Source: Acidobacteriota bacterium (GTDB taxonomy: Bacteria; Acidobacteriota; Blastocatellia; RBC074). From it: a stretch of DNA of 23,778 nucleotides. The stretch is from contig JADJLO010000012.1 in NCBI GenBank assembly GCA_016710075.1, positions 1 to 23,778 of the forward strand, written 5' to 3'. A program made the translations under genes and the position numbers. Below are positions 10,294-19,477 of this stretch, in pieces. Under the pieces are notes generated by a model, which ran no database searches, was not told the origin of the DNA, and worked only from the letters and a program-made list of their open reading frames with translations. The first letter of the stretch is position 1, and every line of letters begins with the position of its first letter.

Positions 10294-12126
10294 GATACCG
10301 CTGGCGAATGCCCGTCAGCATGTTAAAGGCACCGGTTTCATTAACTTAACGAATGCCGACTGACGCGTCTTCGCCAAGGGGACGTCAGTCAGCCAATTAA
10401 CGAGCCGAATAATATTGATTGCCGTTGCTGTCAGCAGATGTTGCAAATGCGTTTTTGCCAAACCAAGATAACGTGCTTGACGCAAGCCGCTTCGCCGGAC
10501 TGTTTGAGAGATTGCGCCTTCGACGCCCGCACGTTGGGCGTAGAGCATGGCGTATTGCTTGGTCTGGGCTCGTTGCCGGGCCTCTTCCAAGGCGCGTGTT
10601 TCGGCTTTGGGTTGAATGGTCAGGATGCGCCGATCAATCTTGGTACATTGCTCGCGCTGCTGACAGGGGCGACAAGTGGTCACCGCAAATTTGATCTTGA
10701 CCTGTTCTTTACCATAGCGATCGGTGGTGTTTTCCCAACTGCTGCTGAACTCTCCAGCCGGACAGCGTGCTTGCTGTTGTTGGAAGTCAAAAAGGAAATC
10801 GGCGGCGGCGAAGCCTGTTCCAGCGCGGGCTTGCCAGGCGCTGTCCGAGCGCGGCGGGCCACACAGATCAATCTGTTGTTGGCTGCTGCTCACCAGCCGC
10901 CGTGCAGTCACATAACCGGCGTCGGCCAATTGCTCGGCCGGCAGCAACTGGCGTTGCGCCAAATCGGCTTGAATCACAGGCAAGGCTTCGCTGTCAGGCA
11001 CTGGCGCAATGGTCGTTTCGACTTGTGTGATCAAACGCGGCAGTTCTTGGTCACAGGTTTCCGTCAAATGGACTTTATATCCGACCCAACTGCGAGCGCG
11101 TTTCTCCGAGTAACGCGCTTGCGGATCGTACGGCGAATGAATGCCGACGGGCGCAGCGGAAAAACCATGCTCTTTGGCCGTGCGCCAGACCGGCCCCTGC
11201 GCGCCCGGGAAATATTGTTGAATCCAGACCTGTCGCAGCGTGATGACAGCTGGAATTTGGCGCAACCACACAGGCGCCGCCGGGTCATCGATCGCCCTGA
11301 GCAATTGCTCACCATCCCGCCCAATTGTTTGAGCCAACGACAACCGCTCGGTTTCGCTCTTGGGCAAGCGATATTGATCCATTCGATCCTTGTAGCGCTC
11401 GACCCACTCCGGCTGAGCTTGCCCGCGCAACCACTCGGGCTCAACCGTGGCCAGGATGTTGAGTGCCTGGCGCATCGTTTCCCCGACATTCTCCACACGA
11501 CTGAGCTGACGAACGGCGGCGATGATGTGCGTCGAATCAGTCCGTTGACGACCCCGCTCTTTCAACAATTTCGCTCCCGCACAACAACAGCAATTTATCG
11601 AGCACGCGCGCTTCGGCTCCTCCGGCCACCAACCGCGTACGGAATTCACTGAAGACCGAAGCATCCAGACCGGCATCATCGAGCGGCAAACTCAGCGCAT
11701 ACTTCCAGTCGATCCGGCTGCGCAAAGCGACTTCGGCCTGCTCATCAGAAAGATTTTCGGCGTACTGCATGATCAGAATCAGCGCCAAGCGCCACGGCGC
11801 GGCCGCTGGTTGGCCGCTCGATGGAAACAAGTCGGCAAAGTCTTCATCGGTATAAATCGAACCCAACTCATCGCGCAGCGACATCCAGTGATTACCTTTG
11901 GCAAAAGCCGCGCGCGCAACACGGCGGGTTTCTTCCGGAATTTCAGGGATCGGTTGGATCTGAAGAGACATCGCAAGGCTCCTTTTATGTTCAATTCTTG
12001 TCATCAAAAGATGGTTCTTGATTCAGACTAAAGCTGACATCACTTTACTTCTTGATAACCAATCTCAACAGAGAGGTGGAGGTAGCTTGATTAAAAACAA
12101 AGGACTTAGAATTCGCCAGCGGTATC
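10294..12126 (-). mobile_element. IS1182-family insertion sequence, 1833 bp, both ends intact
   Basis: The element has perfect 16-bp terminal inverted repeats, GATACCGCTGGCGAAT at 10294-10309 and its complement at 12111-12126. It is bounded by a 6-bp direct repeat ACAAGT (10288-10293 and 12127-12132). Because the neighbouring bases are also complementary, the ends could be drawn two bases further out with a shorter duplication. It carries one transposase gene on the reverse strand and no passenger. It has landed in the exact centre of a palindromic repeat and disrupts no gene. The family is inferred from the transposase. The single frameshift in that gene may be a sequencing error, so activity is possible. 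Confidence 0.88.
10315..11971 (-). CDS. IS1182-family DDE transposase (one frameshift)
   Basis: The start ATG 11971-11969 follows AAGGAG seven bases upstream. The N-terminal part (GNHWMSLRDELGSIYTDEDF, LALILIMQYAENLSDEQAE, RSRIDWKYALSLPLDDAGLD) is the InsH/DUF772-type domain that recognises the ends. The catalytic region shows TDSTHIIAAVRQL (first Asp), a later LADAGYVTARRL (second Asp) and GVEGAISQTVRRSGLRQARY (Glu) near the C-terminus. It ends VPLTC at 10317-10315. The frame changes once, near 11575, where LDKLLLL must join AKLLKERGRQRTD; restored length is about 552 residues, normal for the family. No classic slippery heptamer is apparent, so programmed frameshifting is unlikely, and one missing or extra base explains it better. 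Confidence 0.9.
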
Positions 12127-12150
12127 ACAAGTCGCCGCACTCCATGGAGG
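12127..12150 (+). repeat. palindromic repeat copy B, right half plus target duplication
   Basis: ACAAGT (12127-12132) duplicates the six bases at the left end of the insertion sequence. It is followed by CGCCGCACTCCATGGAGG, the right half of the interrupted repeat. Confidence 0.8.
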
Positions 12151-12214
12151 TCGCAAATTTGATGCGATTTGGGAAAAGCGCTGCTACAAACTTTTAACTA
12201 ACAGGGCCTTACCG

Positions 12215-12239
12215 CAACGGAGATGAAAAAGATCCGTTG
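12215..12239. other. small hairpin in the IS-HEAT gap
   Basis: CAACGGA (12215-12221) and TCCGTTG (12233-12239) form a 7-bp stem with an 11-base A-rich loop. A similar ATGAAAAAG-CTCCGTTG string occurs left of the insertion sequence near 10091-10108, which hints at another dispersed repeat. Its role is unknown. Confidence 0.35.
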
Positions 12240-12328
12240 TTCGTGAGAGGGCAATCGCATTATTATGTTCAATCCTTGGCGGCCTCTCCCGGATGGAGTT
12301 GAGCCGTTACCAATGTCCAAACTTCAGA

Positions 12329-12352
12329 GAGTACCGCCTGAAGGCGGTACTC
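12329..12352. repeat. 10-bp-stem palindrome downstream of the HEAT gene
   Basis: GAGTACCGCC (12329-12338), loop TGAA, GGCGGTACTC (12343-12352) is a perfect inverted repeat. It continues TCCATG, echoing the ACTCCATGG tail of the repeats around the insertion sequence, so it may be a related element. It lies 50 bases past the 3' end of the HEAT gene and has no T-tract. Confidence 0.55.
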
Positions 12353-12401
12353 CATGCGATACTCTGTGCGGTACCCTGTGGGGCATCCCTAACATGTTCT
12401 T

Positions 12402-13157
12402 CTACGGTTTGGCGCGCAGCAGTTTCAGGGCGGTCTCGACCTGCTGCCGGACATTTTCGTTCTTTTCAGTGGTCAGAAGCCTTTCCAGCGGCTCGATCGA
12501 GCGTTTTTCGCCGAGTTCTCCAAGGGAGAGAGCGGCGCCAATGCGGACGGCCGGGTCTGGATCGGCGAGCAGGCCGGTGAGCGACTCGATGGCGCGCTTG
12601 TCTCCAAGCCTGCCCAGAGCCACGGCTGCGCTCGAACGAACGAATGTGTGAATGTCTTTGAGCATTCGCGAGACGGCATCGTAAGCTTTTGGATCTCCGA
12701 TGTTGCCGAGAGCGGCGACTGCGCTTTCACGATCCTCATTGAGCGCGGATTCGAGCGCGACCGTCAGCGCTTCGCTCGCCTTGTCGCCGCCGATCATGCC
12801 CAACGCCACAGCCGCGCTTCTTCGGTCCCTGGGATGCTCGCTCTTGAGCAGTTTGATCAGTGCATCGGACGCCTTGGCGGAGTTCATCTGACCCAGCGCA
12901 AGCGCCGCCGCCGCCCTCACGCCTTGATCCGTATCCACCAGCATCCCTATCAGAAGATCGACCGCCTGAGGGCTCTCCATCTGCCCGAGCTCGTCGATGG
13001 CCGAGAGTCTCATGCCCGGATCCTTGTCTTTCAGCTGAACTGCAAGTTTGCCGAGATCGGGTTTGTCCTGAGCGCCGGCGTTCAATACAGCCAGGCTCAA
13101 GGTTATGGAAATAATCATAAACAATTGGGAACTCTTGAGGATTAATCTGCCGGTCAT
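12402..13157 (-). CDS. exported HEAT-repeat protein
   Basis: This is an intact 251-codon gene. ATG 13157-13155 is preceded by a GGAGG site at the right distance. An N-terminal hydrophobic segment (FMIISITLSLAVLNAGAQ) is a signal peptide, so the protein is probably periplasmic. From about residue 33 to the end it consists of roughly seven tandem units of about 30 residues with the HEAT/PBS-lyase-like pattern, for example VRAAAALALGQM, RRSAAVALGMIGG, ESAVAALGNIGDPKAY, VRSSAAVALGRLGDKRA and VRIGAALSLGELGEKRS. Such solenoids serve as protein-binding scaffolds, and nothing catalytic is visible. It is divergent from the sigma-factor gene with a gap of about 263 bases that must hold both promoters. 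A binding role is inferred from fold only. Confidence 0.88.
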   Translation of the reverse strand: MTGRLILKSSQLFMIISITLSLAVLNAGAQDKPDLGKLAVQLKDKDPGMRLSAIDELGQMESPQAVDLLIGMLVDTDQGVRAAAALALGQMNSAKASDALIKLLKSEHPRDRRSAAVALGMIGGDKASEALTVALESALNEDRESAVAALGNIGDPKAYDAVSRMLKDIHTFVRSSAAVALGRLGDKRAIESLTGLLADPDPAVRIGAALSLGELGEKRSIEPLERLLTTEKNENVRQQVETALKLLRAKP

Positions 13158-13420
13158 ATGAAGCCTCCGCCTGCAATGGCGAATGAAAAAGACAATTATT
13201 TTAATGTCCGTATTGATTCCAGATTACATCCACGAAATTGAAATTGGAATATGAAATAGTATTATCAGAGCCTGAAAAATAGAGCGTGAAATTTTTTCAA
13301 TCTTCAAACAAACATTGAAGCTCGATGCATCTTCACTAACAATACAGGCAGGCAGTACCGGCAGAAGCCTTGTTGGGAGAGTGCCGGGCGGCAATTCATA
13401 AAATCAAAAACGAGAGACAC

Positions 13421-13979
13421 GTGGACGTCAAATATGTGATCGAACAATTCTGGCTAAGCCGAACCGAGGAGGCGTTTTGTGCGCTCTTTGAGGTCGTCTA
13501 TCCGCGACTTCGCCGCTACTTTTTTTACTAAGAGGGATGGAGATTGCGGAGGCAGAGGATCTTTCGCAGAACGTAATGATTGTGATCCACAGGCATGCGG
13601 GTGATGTGCGGGATGAGCTGTTGTTTCAGGGCTGGATCTTCAAGGTGGCGAAGAATGAGCTGGCCCGCTACTGGCGGCAGCGTCAGACGAGAGAACGGAT
13701 CGCCGGGATGGAGCCTTTGAGCGACCTTCTGACTGCGACGCTGGTAGCCGAAACTTCCGAAGATGGCAACAACAATTTCTCTGAATGGATGAGCCATTTG
13801 GATGCGCTGGAACGCGAACTGCTCATCCTTCGCTTCGTCGAGGGTCTCAGCTACGAGGAACTGGCCCTTGCGCTGGGGGATACCCGTGGGGACGGTCAAG
13901 TGGCGGCTCTTCAACGTCAAAGAAGCTGGCGCCGATCATCAATAATAGTTCGACGGGAAGACATAGACGCGTTCATTGA
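13421..13979 (+). CDS. ECF-type RNA polymerase sigma factor (frameshifted)
   Basis: This sigma-70-family factor of ECF size, about 185 residues, directs RNA polymerase to a specific regulon. The likely start is GTG 13421 (VKYVIEQFWLSRTEEAFCAL). Region 2 reads FEVVYPRLRRYF, then GMEIAEAEDLSQNVMIVIHR and FQGWIFKVAKNELARYWRQ. Region 4 reads LDALERELLILRFVEGLSYEELALALG, then IPVGTVKWRLFNVK, the helix-turn-helix for the -35 element. The frame changes at the seven-T run near 13520 (eight T restores FFLLRG), near 13880 and near 13920. The stop TGA 13977-13979 overlaps the start of the next gene (TTG 13976). The gene heads a three-gene operon with a zinc-binding anti-sigma factor. No target promoter motif could be identified. 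Confidence 0.87.
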
Positions 13980-14486
13980 CAGTAAACGGAGAAAGACATA
14001 ACGTATTCAACGAGGGGGAGTGGAACGATTACATCGAAGGGCAGGCGGATGAGGCGTTGCGCCCGGATAGAAGCCCATCTGATCGGATGTCTGGAGATGC
14101 TGGGGAAATTAATGAGCAACTGGCTCGCGCCAATGAATCGCTGGCATCTGCCGGGGAGAGCCTTCGCGGTAGCTTCAACATGTCGGATCGCGCACTTTAC
14201 AGCGGTCTGCAGCGTGTTTTTGAGAAGCTGAGAGCGGCGGATTTCGGTACTTATCAACTCTCGATTCAGCAGAAGCTGGGGGCGCTCACCGATGTCATGG
14301 CGCCGATGTGCGGATCTCAAACCGCCATCAAGGCTCTGCGCGCGGCGGCGCTTGAGTCTCCGGCGCTCACTCGATCACCTCAACGCCGATAACTGGACAT
14401 CTTTTTTGAAAAATCTCAGATCGATTGCGACGGTGGTTTGCGGAGAGACCGGCGCTCATCTGGTATGGGAGAGCGGACAGATATAG
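13976..14486 (+). CDS. putative zinc-binding (ZAS) anti-sigma factor (frameshifted)
   Basis: As sequenced, the first frame gives MTVNGERHNVFNEGEWNDYIEGQADEAL-type text with no motif and stops at 14392. Joining frames at 14055 and 14097 gives ALRARIEAHLIGCLECWGN, which then returns to EQLARANESLASAGESLRG. This supplies the His-X3-Cys-X2-Cys signature of ZAS-type anti-sigma factors (His 14076-14078, Cys 14088-14090, Cys 14098-14100), placed near residue 35-45 as usual. The rest is helical, without an obvious membrane helix. A further shift near 14365 extends the protein through DNWTSFLKNLRSIATVVCGE to TAG 14486. It would hold the upstream sigma factor inactive, possibly in a redox-sensitive way. 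The role is inferred from motif, position and overlap. Confidence 0.62.
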
Positions 14487-14490
14487 CTTT

Positions 14491-15418
14491 ATGATTGCAG
14501 GGCGCATCACACCGAAATGGATCTGGACGGGCATGGTGCTCAACCTGGGCCTGTGGCTGATGCTTCATTTGCCGGCGTATCTTGGCCTGATCCCGCATTA
14601 TTTGCAGGCCGAGGGAGGATTGCGCACGGCGGCGCTCTCGATTGCCTATGCGCTGGCGCTGGTGCTCAATCTGGAGGTCGCCCGCGAATACCTCAACGCG
14701 CCCTGGCTGAGACTGGCCTGGCTGGCGCTTGCCGGAAATGCTGTGTTTTCGATAGTGAGAATGATCATCGAAAGCACACTGCTGCTAAATATTTATCCGG
14801 GCTATCCGGGTTCTCCGCTGGCAGGATTGCTGCAGCATCTGGCCATCGTTCCGGCCAACGCGTTTCTGCTGCTGGGGCTGCTCTCGATGTTGTGGGCTTA
14901 TCATCAGCTCGGACTCGGATTCACAATCAAATGGCGCGATTACCTTGCCATTGCCGGGATTTTTGCGCTGCTGGCGGCGTTGCTCTGGTTTCGACAGGGA
15001 CTTTCTGAGGCTCGATCACCATTCGTGGCGGCGAGGATTTTGCAGCAGAGCGGCCTTGATTATGCCTCGTTCGCCGCGGCGGTCAGTCTCATCCTGACAG
15101 GATCGCTAACCAGATGGGAGGTGGCAAGCTGGCTTTTGACGCTTCGCTTCCTTACCCTCTACACGCTGATGCGCGGTGTCCTCGTGCTGATGCAGGCATT
15201 ATTTTCGTTTGATGTCGCCGGGTCTCAATGATCCATTGAGCCCCGTCTCGATGGTTTTGGATATTTGCTGGCAGGCGGTGCCCTGGTTTGCCGCGCTTGC
15301 GGCTGCCTATCGCGCCGAAATGACGCAGCACGCCCGTGCCGAGAACTTGCACAACACCGGGCTTCGCGCGCCGCCATGGCCTCTTGAGAATTTTCCGATC
15401 GTTATTTCAAGAGCATGA
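14491..15418 (+). CDS. polytopic membrane protein, about eight helices, unknown function
   Basis: I do not recognise a family. The start ATG 14491 lies four bases after the anti-sigma gene, with a weak GAGAG site. The first 246 residues read in one frame and contain seven hydrophobic segments: near residues 9-33 (LGLWLMLHLPAYLGL), 45-65, 73-100, 108-140, 149-167, 188-207 and 215-238. A frame change near 15225 continues into LDICWQAVPWFAALAAAYRA, an eighth segment, and a C-terminal tail ending VISRA at 15418; the in-frame TGA at 15231 would otherwise truncate the protein. There are no obvious catalytic or transport motifs. As the third gene of the sigma/anti-sigma operon, it may be the sensor or target of that envelope signalling unit. 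This is inference from position. Confidence 0.65.
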
Positions 15419-15510
15419 TCAGCCGTGAAATCAGATTTATTTACTAACTGATGTTGCGCAAATAAGTATTCCTGAATCGGTTTGACACGTTCTTTTTAAA
15501 GTAATTCAAA

Positions 15511-15770
15511 CAGCCGGCGAAGCCGCTTGCGCGATTTAGCCCGGTAGAAGCGAGGCCGAAGGCCGAGCGAAACCCTGGGTACAGTAATAAAAAATATAAC
15601 CAAGCCCACGAAGTGGGCGACAGATTCAGTGCCAAGGTCCAGCGGCTGTTTTTCTTTCGCCCGTTTCACGGGCTCTGGATGATGTTAATTACGATACCCA
15701 GGGTTCGCTCGGCCTCCGGCCTCGCTTCACCCTGGGCTACATGCTGCCACCCGCTTCGCGGGTTGTGGAC
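15511..15770. repeat. modular fold-back repeat of about 260 bp
   Basis: Two 45-base arms, 15537-15581 and 15695-15739, are inverted copies matching at about 40 positions; their shared core is CGAGGCCGAAGGCCGAGCG on the left and its near complement on the right. Each arm folds on itself (GGCC-GAA-GGCC left, GGCC-TCC-GGCC right). Smaller hairpins accompany them: CGGC-GAA-GCCG at 15515-15525, GCCCAC-GAA-GTGGGC at 15603-15617, GCCCGT-TTC-ACGGGC near 15659-15673 and ACCCGC-TTC-GCGGGT near 15749-15763. There is no coding sequence. The design resembles dispersed palindromic intergenic repeats of Acidobacteriota and Planctomycetes, and its origin is unknown. It fills the gap between the membrane-protein gene and the TonB-dependent receptor. 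Confidence 0.75.
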
Positions 15771-15790
15771 TAGTCAAATCAAGATAGAGA

Positions 15791-15815
15791 ATGTTGCGTG
15801 CGTAACATCAGTTAC
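15791..15815. promoter_or_regulatory. candidate operator upstream of the TonB-dependent receptor
   Basis: ATGTTGCGTGCGTAACAT (15791-15808) is a near-palindrome with ATGTT/AACAT ends. It overlaps a second one, GTAAC-ATCA-GTTAC (15802-15815). Both lie 115-140 bases before the receptor start and 15 bases before a TATAAA string at 15830-15835. This suggests a regulator site, but no regulator family can be named. Confidence 0.3.
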
Positions 15816-15929
15816 TGAATATTACGAAATATAAAACAGGCTTTGCTGGGATGATTCGTCTCTCGTGGCCGGGGACTTTAACAAAACCCGTCCGGCAGAG
15901 GTTATCTTTCTCAATACTGGAGGAACTAT

Positions 15930-18900
15930 ATGAAATTCAGAGCCATCACTATCGCTGTACTGCTGCTGGCGATTGCTTCCGGCTGTTTCAGCTTAGTGTC
16001 AGCGCAAGCCATCACCGGGCGTATCTCCGGCACTATTTACGATGCAAACGGTGCGATTGTCGCCGGGGCATCAGTAAAAATAGTCAATGAAGCCCACAGG
16101 AGAGCAGGACGGCAACGTCCGACTCGAATGGAAATTACGTCGTCACAAACCTGCTCCCCACCTCATATTCAGTTATGGTTGAGCAGCAGGGATTCAAGAA
16201 ATCAAACAGGACCGGCAACGTTCTTGTAGCGGACGGTCGATTGACCGTCGATTTCAGACTCGAAACCGGAGCAGTAACTGAAAGTGTCGAAGTTGTAGCA
16301 GCCGTCGGCGAGACGGTCAACACGACTTCAGGCGAGGTTGCCCGTGTGATTGACGGAGGCCAGGTGCAGGATCTGGCGCTCAACGGCCGCAATTACATGC
16401 AGCTCACGACGCTGATTCCTGGCGCTCCGCTGCTTAACGACAACCAACTCGATCTGATGACTTCGCTGTCGGTATCGCAACCGATTAACGGCCAGCGCGG
16501 AAACGCCAATTCGCTCACCGTCGACGGCGGATTCAACCTCGATTCAGGGAGCAACGGTTCCCAGATCAACAATGTGGGCCTCAATTTCATCAAAGAGGTC
16601 AACATCAAGACCTCGAATTTTTCTGCCGAGTACGGGCGCATGTCCGGTGCGGCGATCAACGTCGTCACGCAGAACGGCGGCAATAAGTATCATGGAAGCG
16701 CCTGGGAATTTTTCCGCAATGAGAAGCTCGATGCCAATAACTTCTACATCAACCGCACGCCGCTTTCGACTGCCCAGAGAACAGCAGGGCTTACGGAACA
16801 GCCGCGTCCTCCGCTTCGCTACAACAATTTCGGATGGAGTCTCGGCGGGCCGATGCCGATCAAGAAGGACAAATTCTTCTTTGCCGGAATGGAATGGAAG
16901 CTGATACGTCGTTCGACTGATGCAACCCTGCGGACTTTGCCGACCAGATTGGAGCGTACCGGTGATTTCAGCGTCAGGTTGCGTGGTACGGACGGCATAG
17001 TCGGGACTGCTGATGACGGAGTGCTTCGCGACCCGCTCAGCACGCTGCCCTGCACGGCGGCTACGGCAACTGTCGCGGCAGTCCGGGACGGCTGTTTTCC
17101 CGGCAACAAGATATTGCCCAACCGTCTGACAACCGACGGCAAGGCGATCGCCAAAGTCTACGATGTTATGGAGACGCTGGCATTTTTCTACAACGACACG
17201 ACGGCTGCCAACAATGCAACGTATGTCAGGCCGAATCCCTTCGAAGTCAGGCAGGAATTCATCCGCCTGGACTATCGTTTCAACGATCGACACAGCATAT
17301 ATGGCCGGTTCCTGCACGATGATTACGTGTTGACCGCGCCATACGGAACCTTCATCGATTCACAGTTGCCGACGATCCCGACCGAGAGGCGGCGGCCAGG
17401 CTTCAGTTATCAGGTCTCCTATCTACCTGGATGATCAGCCCGACGCTGATCAATGAAGCCAAAGCCAACACGTATCGAACGGCAGCGCATTCCTCCGGTG
17501 GGTGAGAACTGGAAGCGTTCGACCTACGGCTTCGTGTACCCACAGCTCTTCCCCTTCGGGCGTTACGAAGAGGGCATAGCGAATATCGACATCGCAGGAT
17601 TTTCGTCGTTCCGGGGACCGAACGCATCGCTGCTTTCGCCGACAACAGACATTGCGCTCGCCGACAACCTGACCTGGGTGAAGCGCTCACACACCCTGAA
17701 AGCCGGAGTTCTGGTGATTCGCAATCGCAAGGATCAGAACGGGCGTCCGGTATACACAGGTGCCATCGGGTTCCAGAACACCGGAAATCCCAACACGACA
17801 AATCAGTCTTTCGCCGACGCACTGCTCGGGAACTTCTTCAACTACAATGAAACGGAAGACGACCCGGTCGGATTCTTCCGCTTCAGTTCTGTGGAGGGAT
17901 ATGGCCTCGATGCGTGGAAGATCAACCGAAAGTTGAGCATCGAATTCGGCGTTCGCTATCAGTGGGTGCAGCCGACCCACACTCAGCAGAACAACATGGC
18001 GAGCTTCAATCCTGCGCTTACGACCCATCGAAAGCCGTCACATTGCTCAACAACGGCCTGATCGACACCACAAAAGGCGGCAGTCGATTCAACGGGCTGT
18101 GGCGTTCCGGAGGTGGTGTGCCTGAAGACCAGTTGGGCCGTGTGTGCGCTCGGTAACTCGGCGAGGTGCTGGGAGTGCCGGCAACCGCTCCGAGAGGGCT
18201 TTATGAAAGTCAGCATCTGTTCGCGCCGCGCTCAGCTTTGCTTATGCTCCGTTCAACGACAACAAGACTGCGATTCGCGGCGGTTTCCGGTGATGTTTTA
18301 CGAAAAGCCTGAAGGCAACATCGTCTTCTCGCTGGTCAACGTGCCGCCGTTCCTTGACAGTGCTCAGTACCAGAACGGCAATCTCAGCAACATCAGGGGA
18401 GGCACGGCAGCGGCGCTGGCTCCGTTCGGCCCGATCGAGTCGATCGATCCAAATATGGTGCTGCCCCGCTCGTACAATTACAGCCTGACGATTCAGCGAG
18501 AGCTGCAGAACGGCATTTTCCTTGAAGTCGGCTATGTCGGCAACCAGGGGCGCCACCTGATTCGACGTCCTGATATCAATGTTCCATCGTTCGCCGATCA
18601 GGCGGCCAATGCTGCGCTGCCGACCGCGCAGCGCAAAAACCTCAACGCCCTGCGTCCATACAAGGGATTCTCGACGATCAATACACCACCTGTCGGACGC
18701 GAATTCGAGATACAACGCTTTGCAGATTTATGTGACCAAGCGTAAAGGACAATCGACCTTCAACCTCGGCTATACCTGGTCGAAAGTTCTGACAGATACG
18801 CCGGGCGGCGGTATCGGTTCGGGTGTGGACACCGGAGAAGATCCCGGCAACCGAAGCGCCAATTATGGTCCTGCGGATTACGACCGCCGTCACATTTTTG

Positions 18901-19392
18901 TGGCGAGCTATGTTTACCGCGTGCCGTTCTTCAGTAAATCCAATGCCATCTTGCGCAATGCGCTGGGCGGCTGGGAGGCGAGCGGCATCACGCGCTGGCA
19001 GACTGGACAATATCTGACAGTCACAAGCAACAGTTCGATCGGCACCCGCCGTGCGGATTACATCGGCGGCGAGATTAAGAACGATGGCAATTACGAACCT
19101 GATGCTTCGAGATGGTTCAATACCGCTGTCTTCGCTCAGGTTCCGGACACCCGCCGCGGTACCTCCGGAGTCATGGTTGTGGGGCCGGGACGATTCCTGA
19201 CCGATCTCTCGCTGCGCAAGAAGTTTTCGATCACCGAACGCTTCAAACTGCAGTTCCAAGGAGACCTGTTCAACGCCTTCAACCAGGTCATGTGGAACAA
19301 CTCACTGTCAGTTTCAACAGCAATGCGTTCGGCCAGATCAGCGGCGCAGCGCCCGACGAAACGTGCAACTCGGGTTGCAGTTGACCTTCTAA
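15930..19392 (+). CDS. TonB-dependent receptor, carboxypeptidase-regulatory-domain type (frameshifted)
   Basis: This outer-membrane receptor would import a ligand using TonB energy. ATG 15930 follows GGAGGA; the signal peptide ends near SAQAITG. Residues about 28-115 form a carboxypeptidase-regulatory-like domain (ITGRISGTIYDANGAIVAGA, then SDSNGNYVVTNLLPTSYSV). The plug follows (LNGRNYMQLTTLIPGAPLL, NGQRGNANSLTVDGG, EYGRMSGAAINVVTQNGGN), then a long barrel (LRYNNFGWSLGGPMP, LPRSYNYSLTIQRELQNG, FNLGYTWSKVLTDTPGG, YGPADYDRRHIFVASYVY). The C-terminal strand NVQLGLQLTF ends in phenylalanine at 19389 after a shift near 19355. About 1150 codons is typical. Other frames change near 16095, 17425, 17480, 18025, 18165, 18290 and 18690; 16175-17434 is unbroken. 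The substrate is unknown. A GMC oxidoreductase follows. Confidence 0.9.
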
Positions 19393-19422
19393 TACCTTCC
19401 GGTAAAGAAGGTTACTTCCTTC

Positions 19423-19463
19423 AGCGGAGGCGCGGCAGGTGATCTGCTGTGCCTCCGCTTTTT
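19423..19463 (+). terminator. rho-independent terminator after the TonB-dependent receptor
   Basis: AGCGGAGGC (19423-19431) pairs exactly with GCCTCCGCT (19451-19459), with an inner GCAG/CTGC pairing, and is followed by a T run at 19459-19463. It ends only 14 bases before the next start codon, so it may attenuate expression of the downstream oxidoreductase rather than isolate it. Confidence 0.78.
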
Positions 19464-19477
19464 CGACAGGTTAACTC

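Noticed and set aside
10438..11652. A 404-codon open frame on the forward strand across the insertion sequence
   Set aside because: It is antisense to the clearly recognisable transposase, and its translation shows no family pattern. GC-rich codon structure keeps the opposite strand open.
13313..13345. TTGAAG with a downstream A/T-rich string as the sigma-factor gene promoter
   Set aside because: No spacing between 16 and 19 bases gives a convincing -10, so the promoter in 13158-13420 is left unassigned.
16544..17317. A 257-codon reverse-strand open frame inside the receptor gene
   Set aside because: It is a shadow of the receptor coding strand, which has a signal peptide, plug and barrel motifs in the forward frame.
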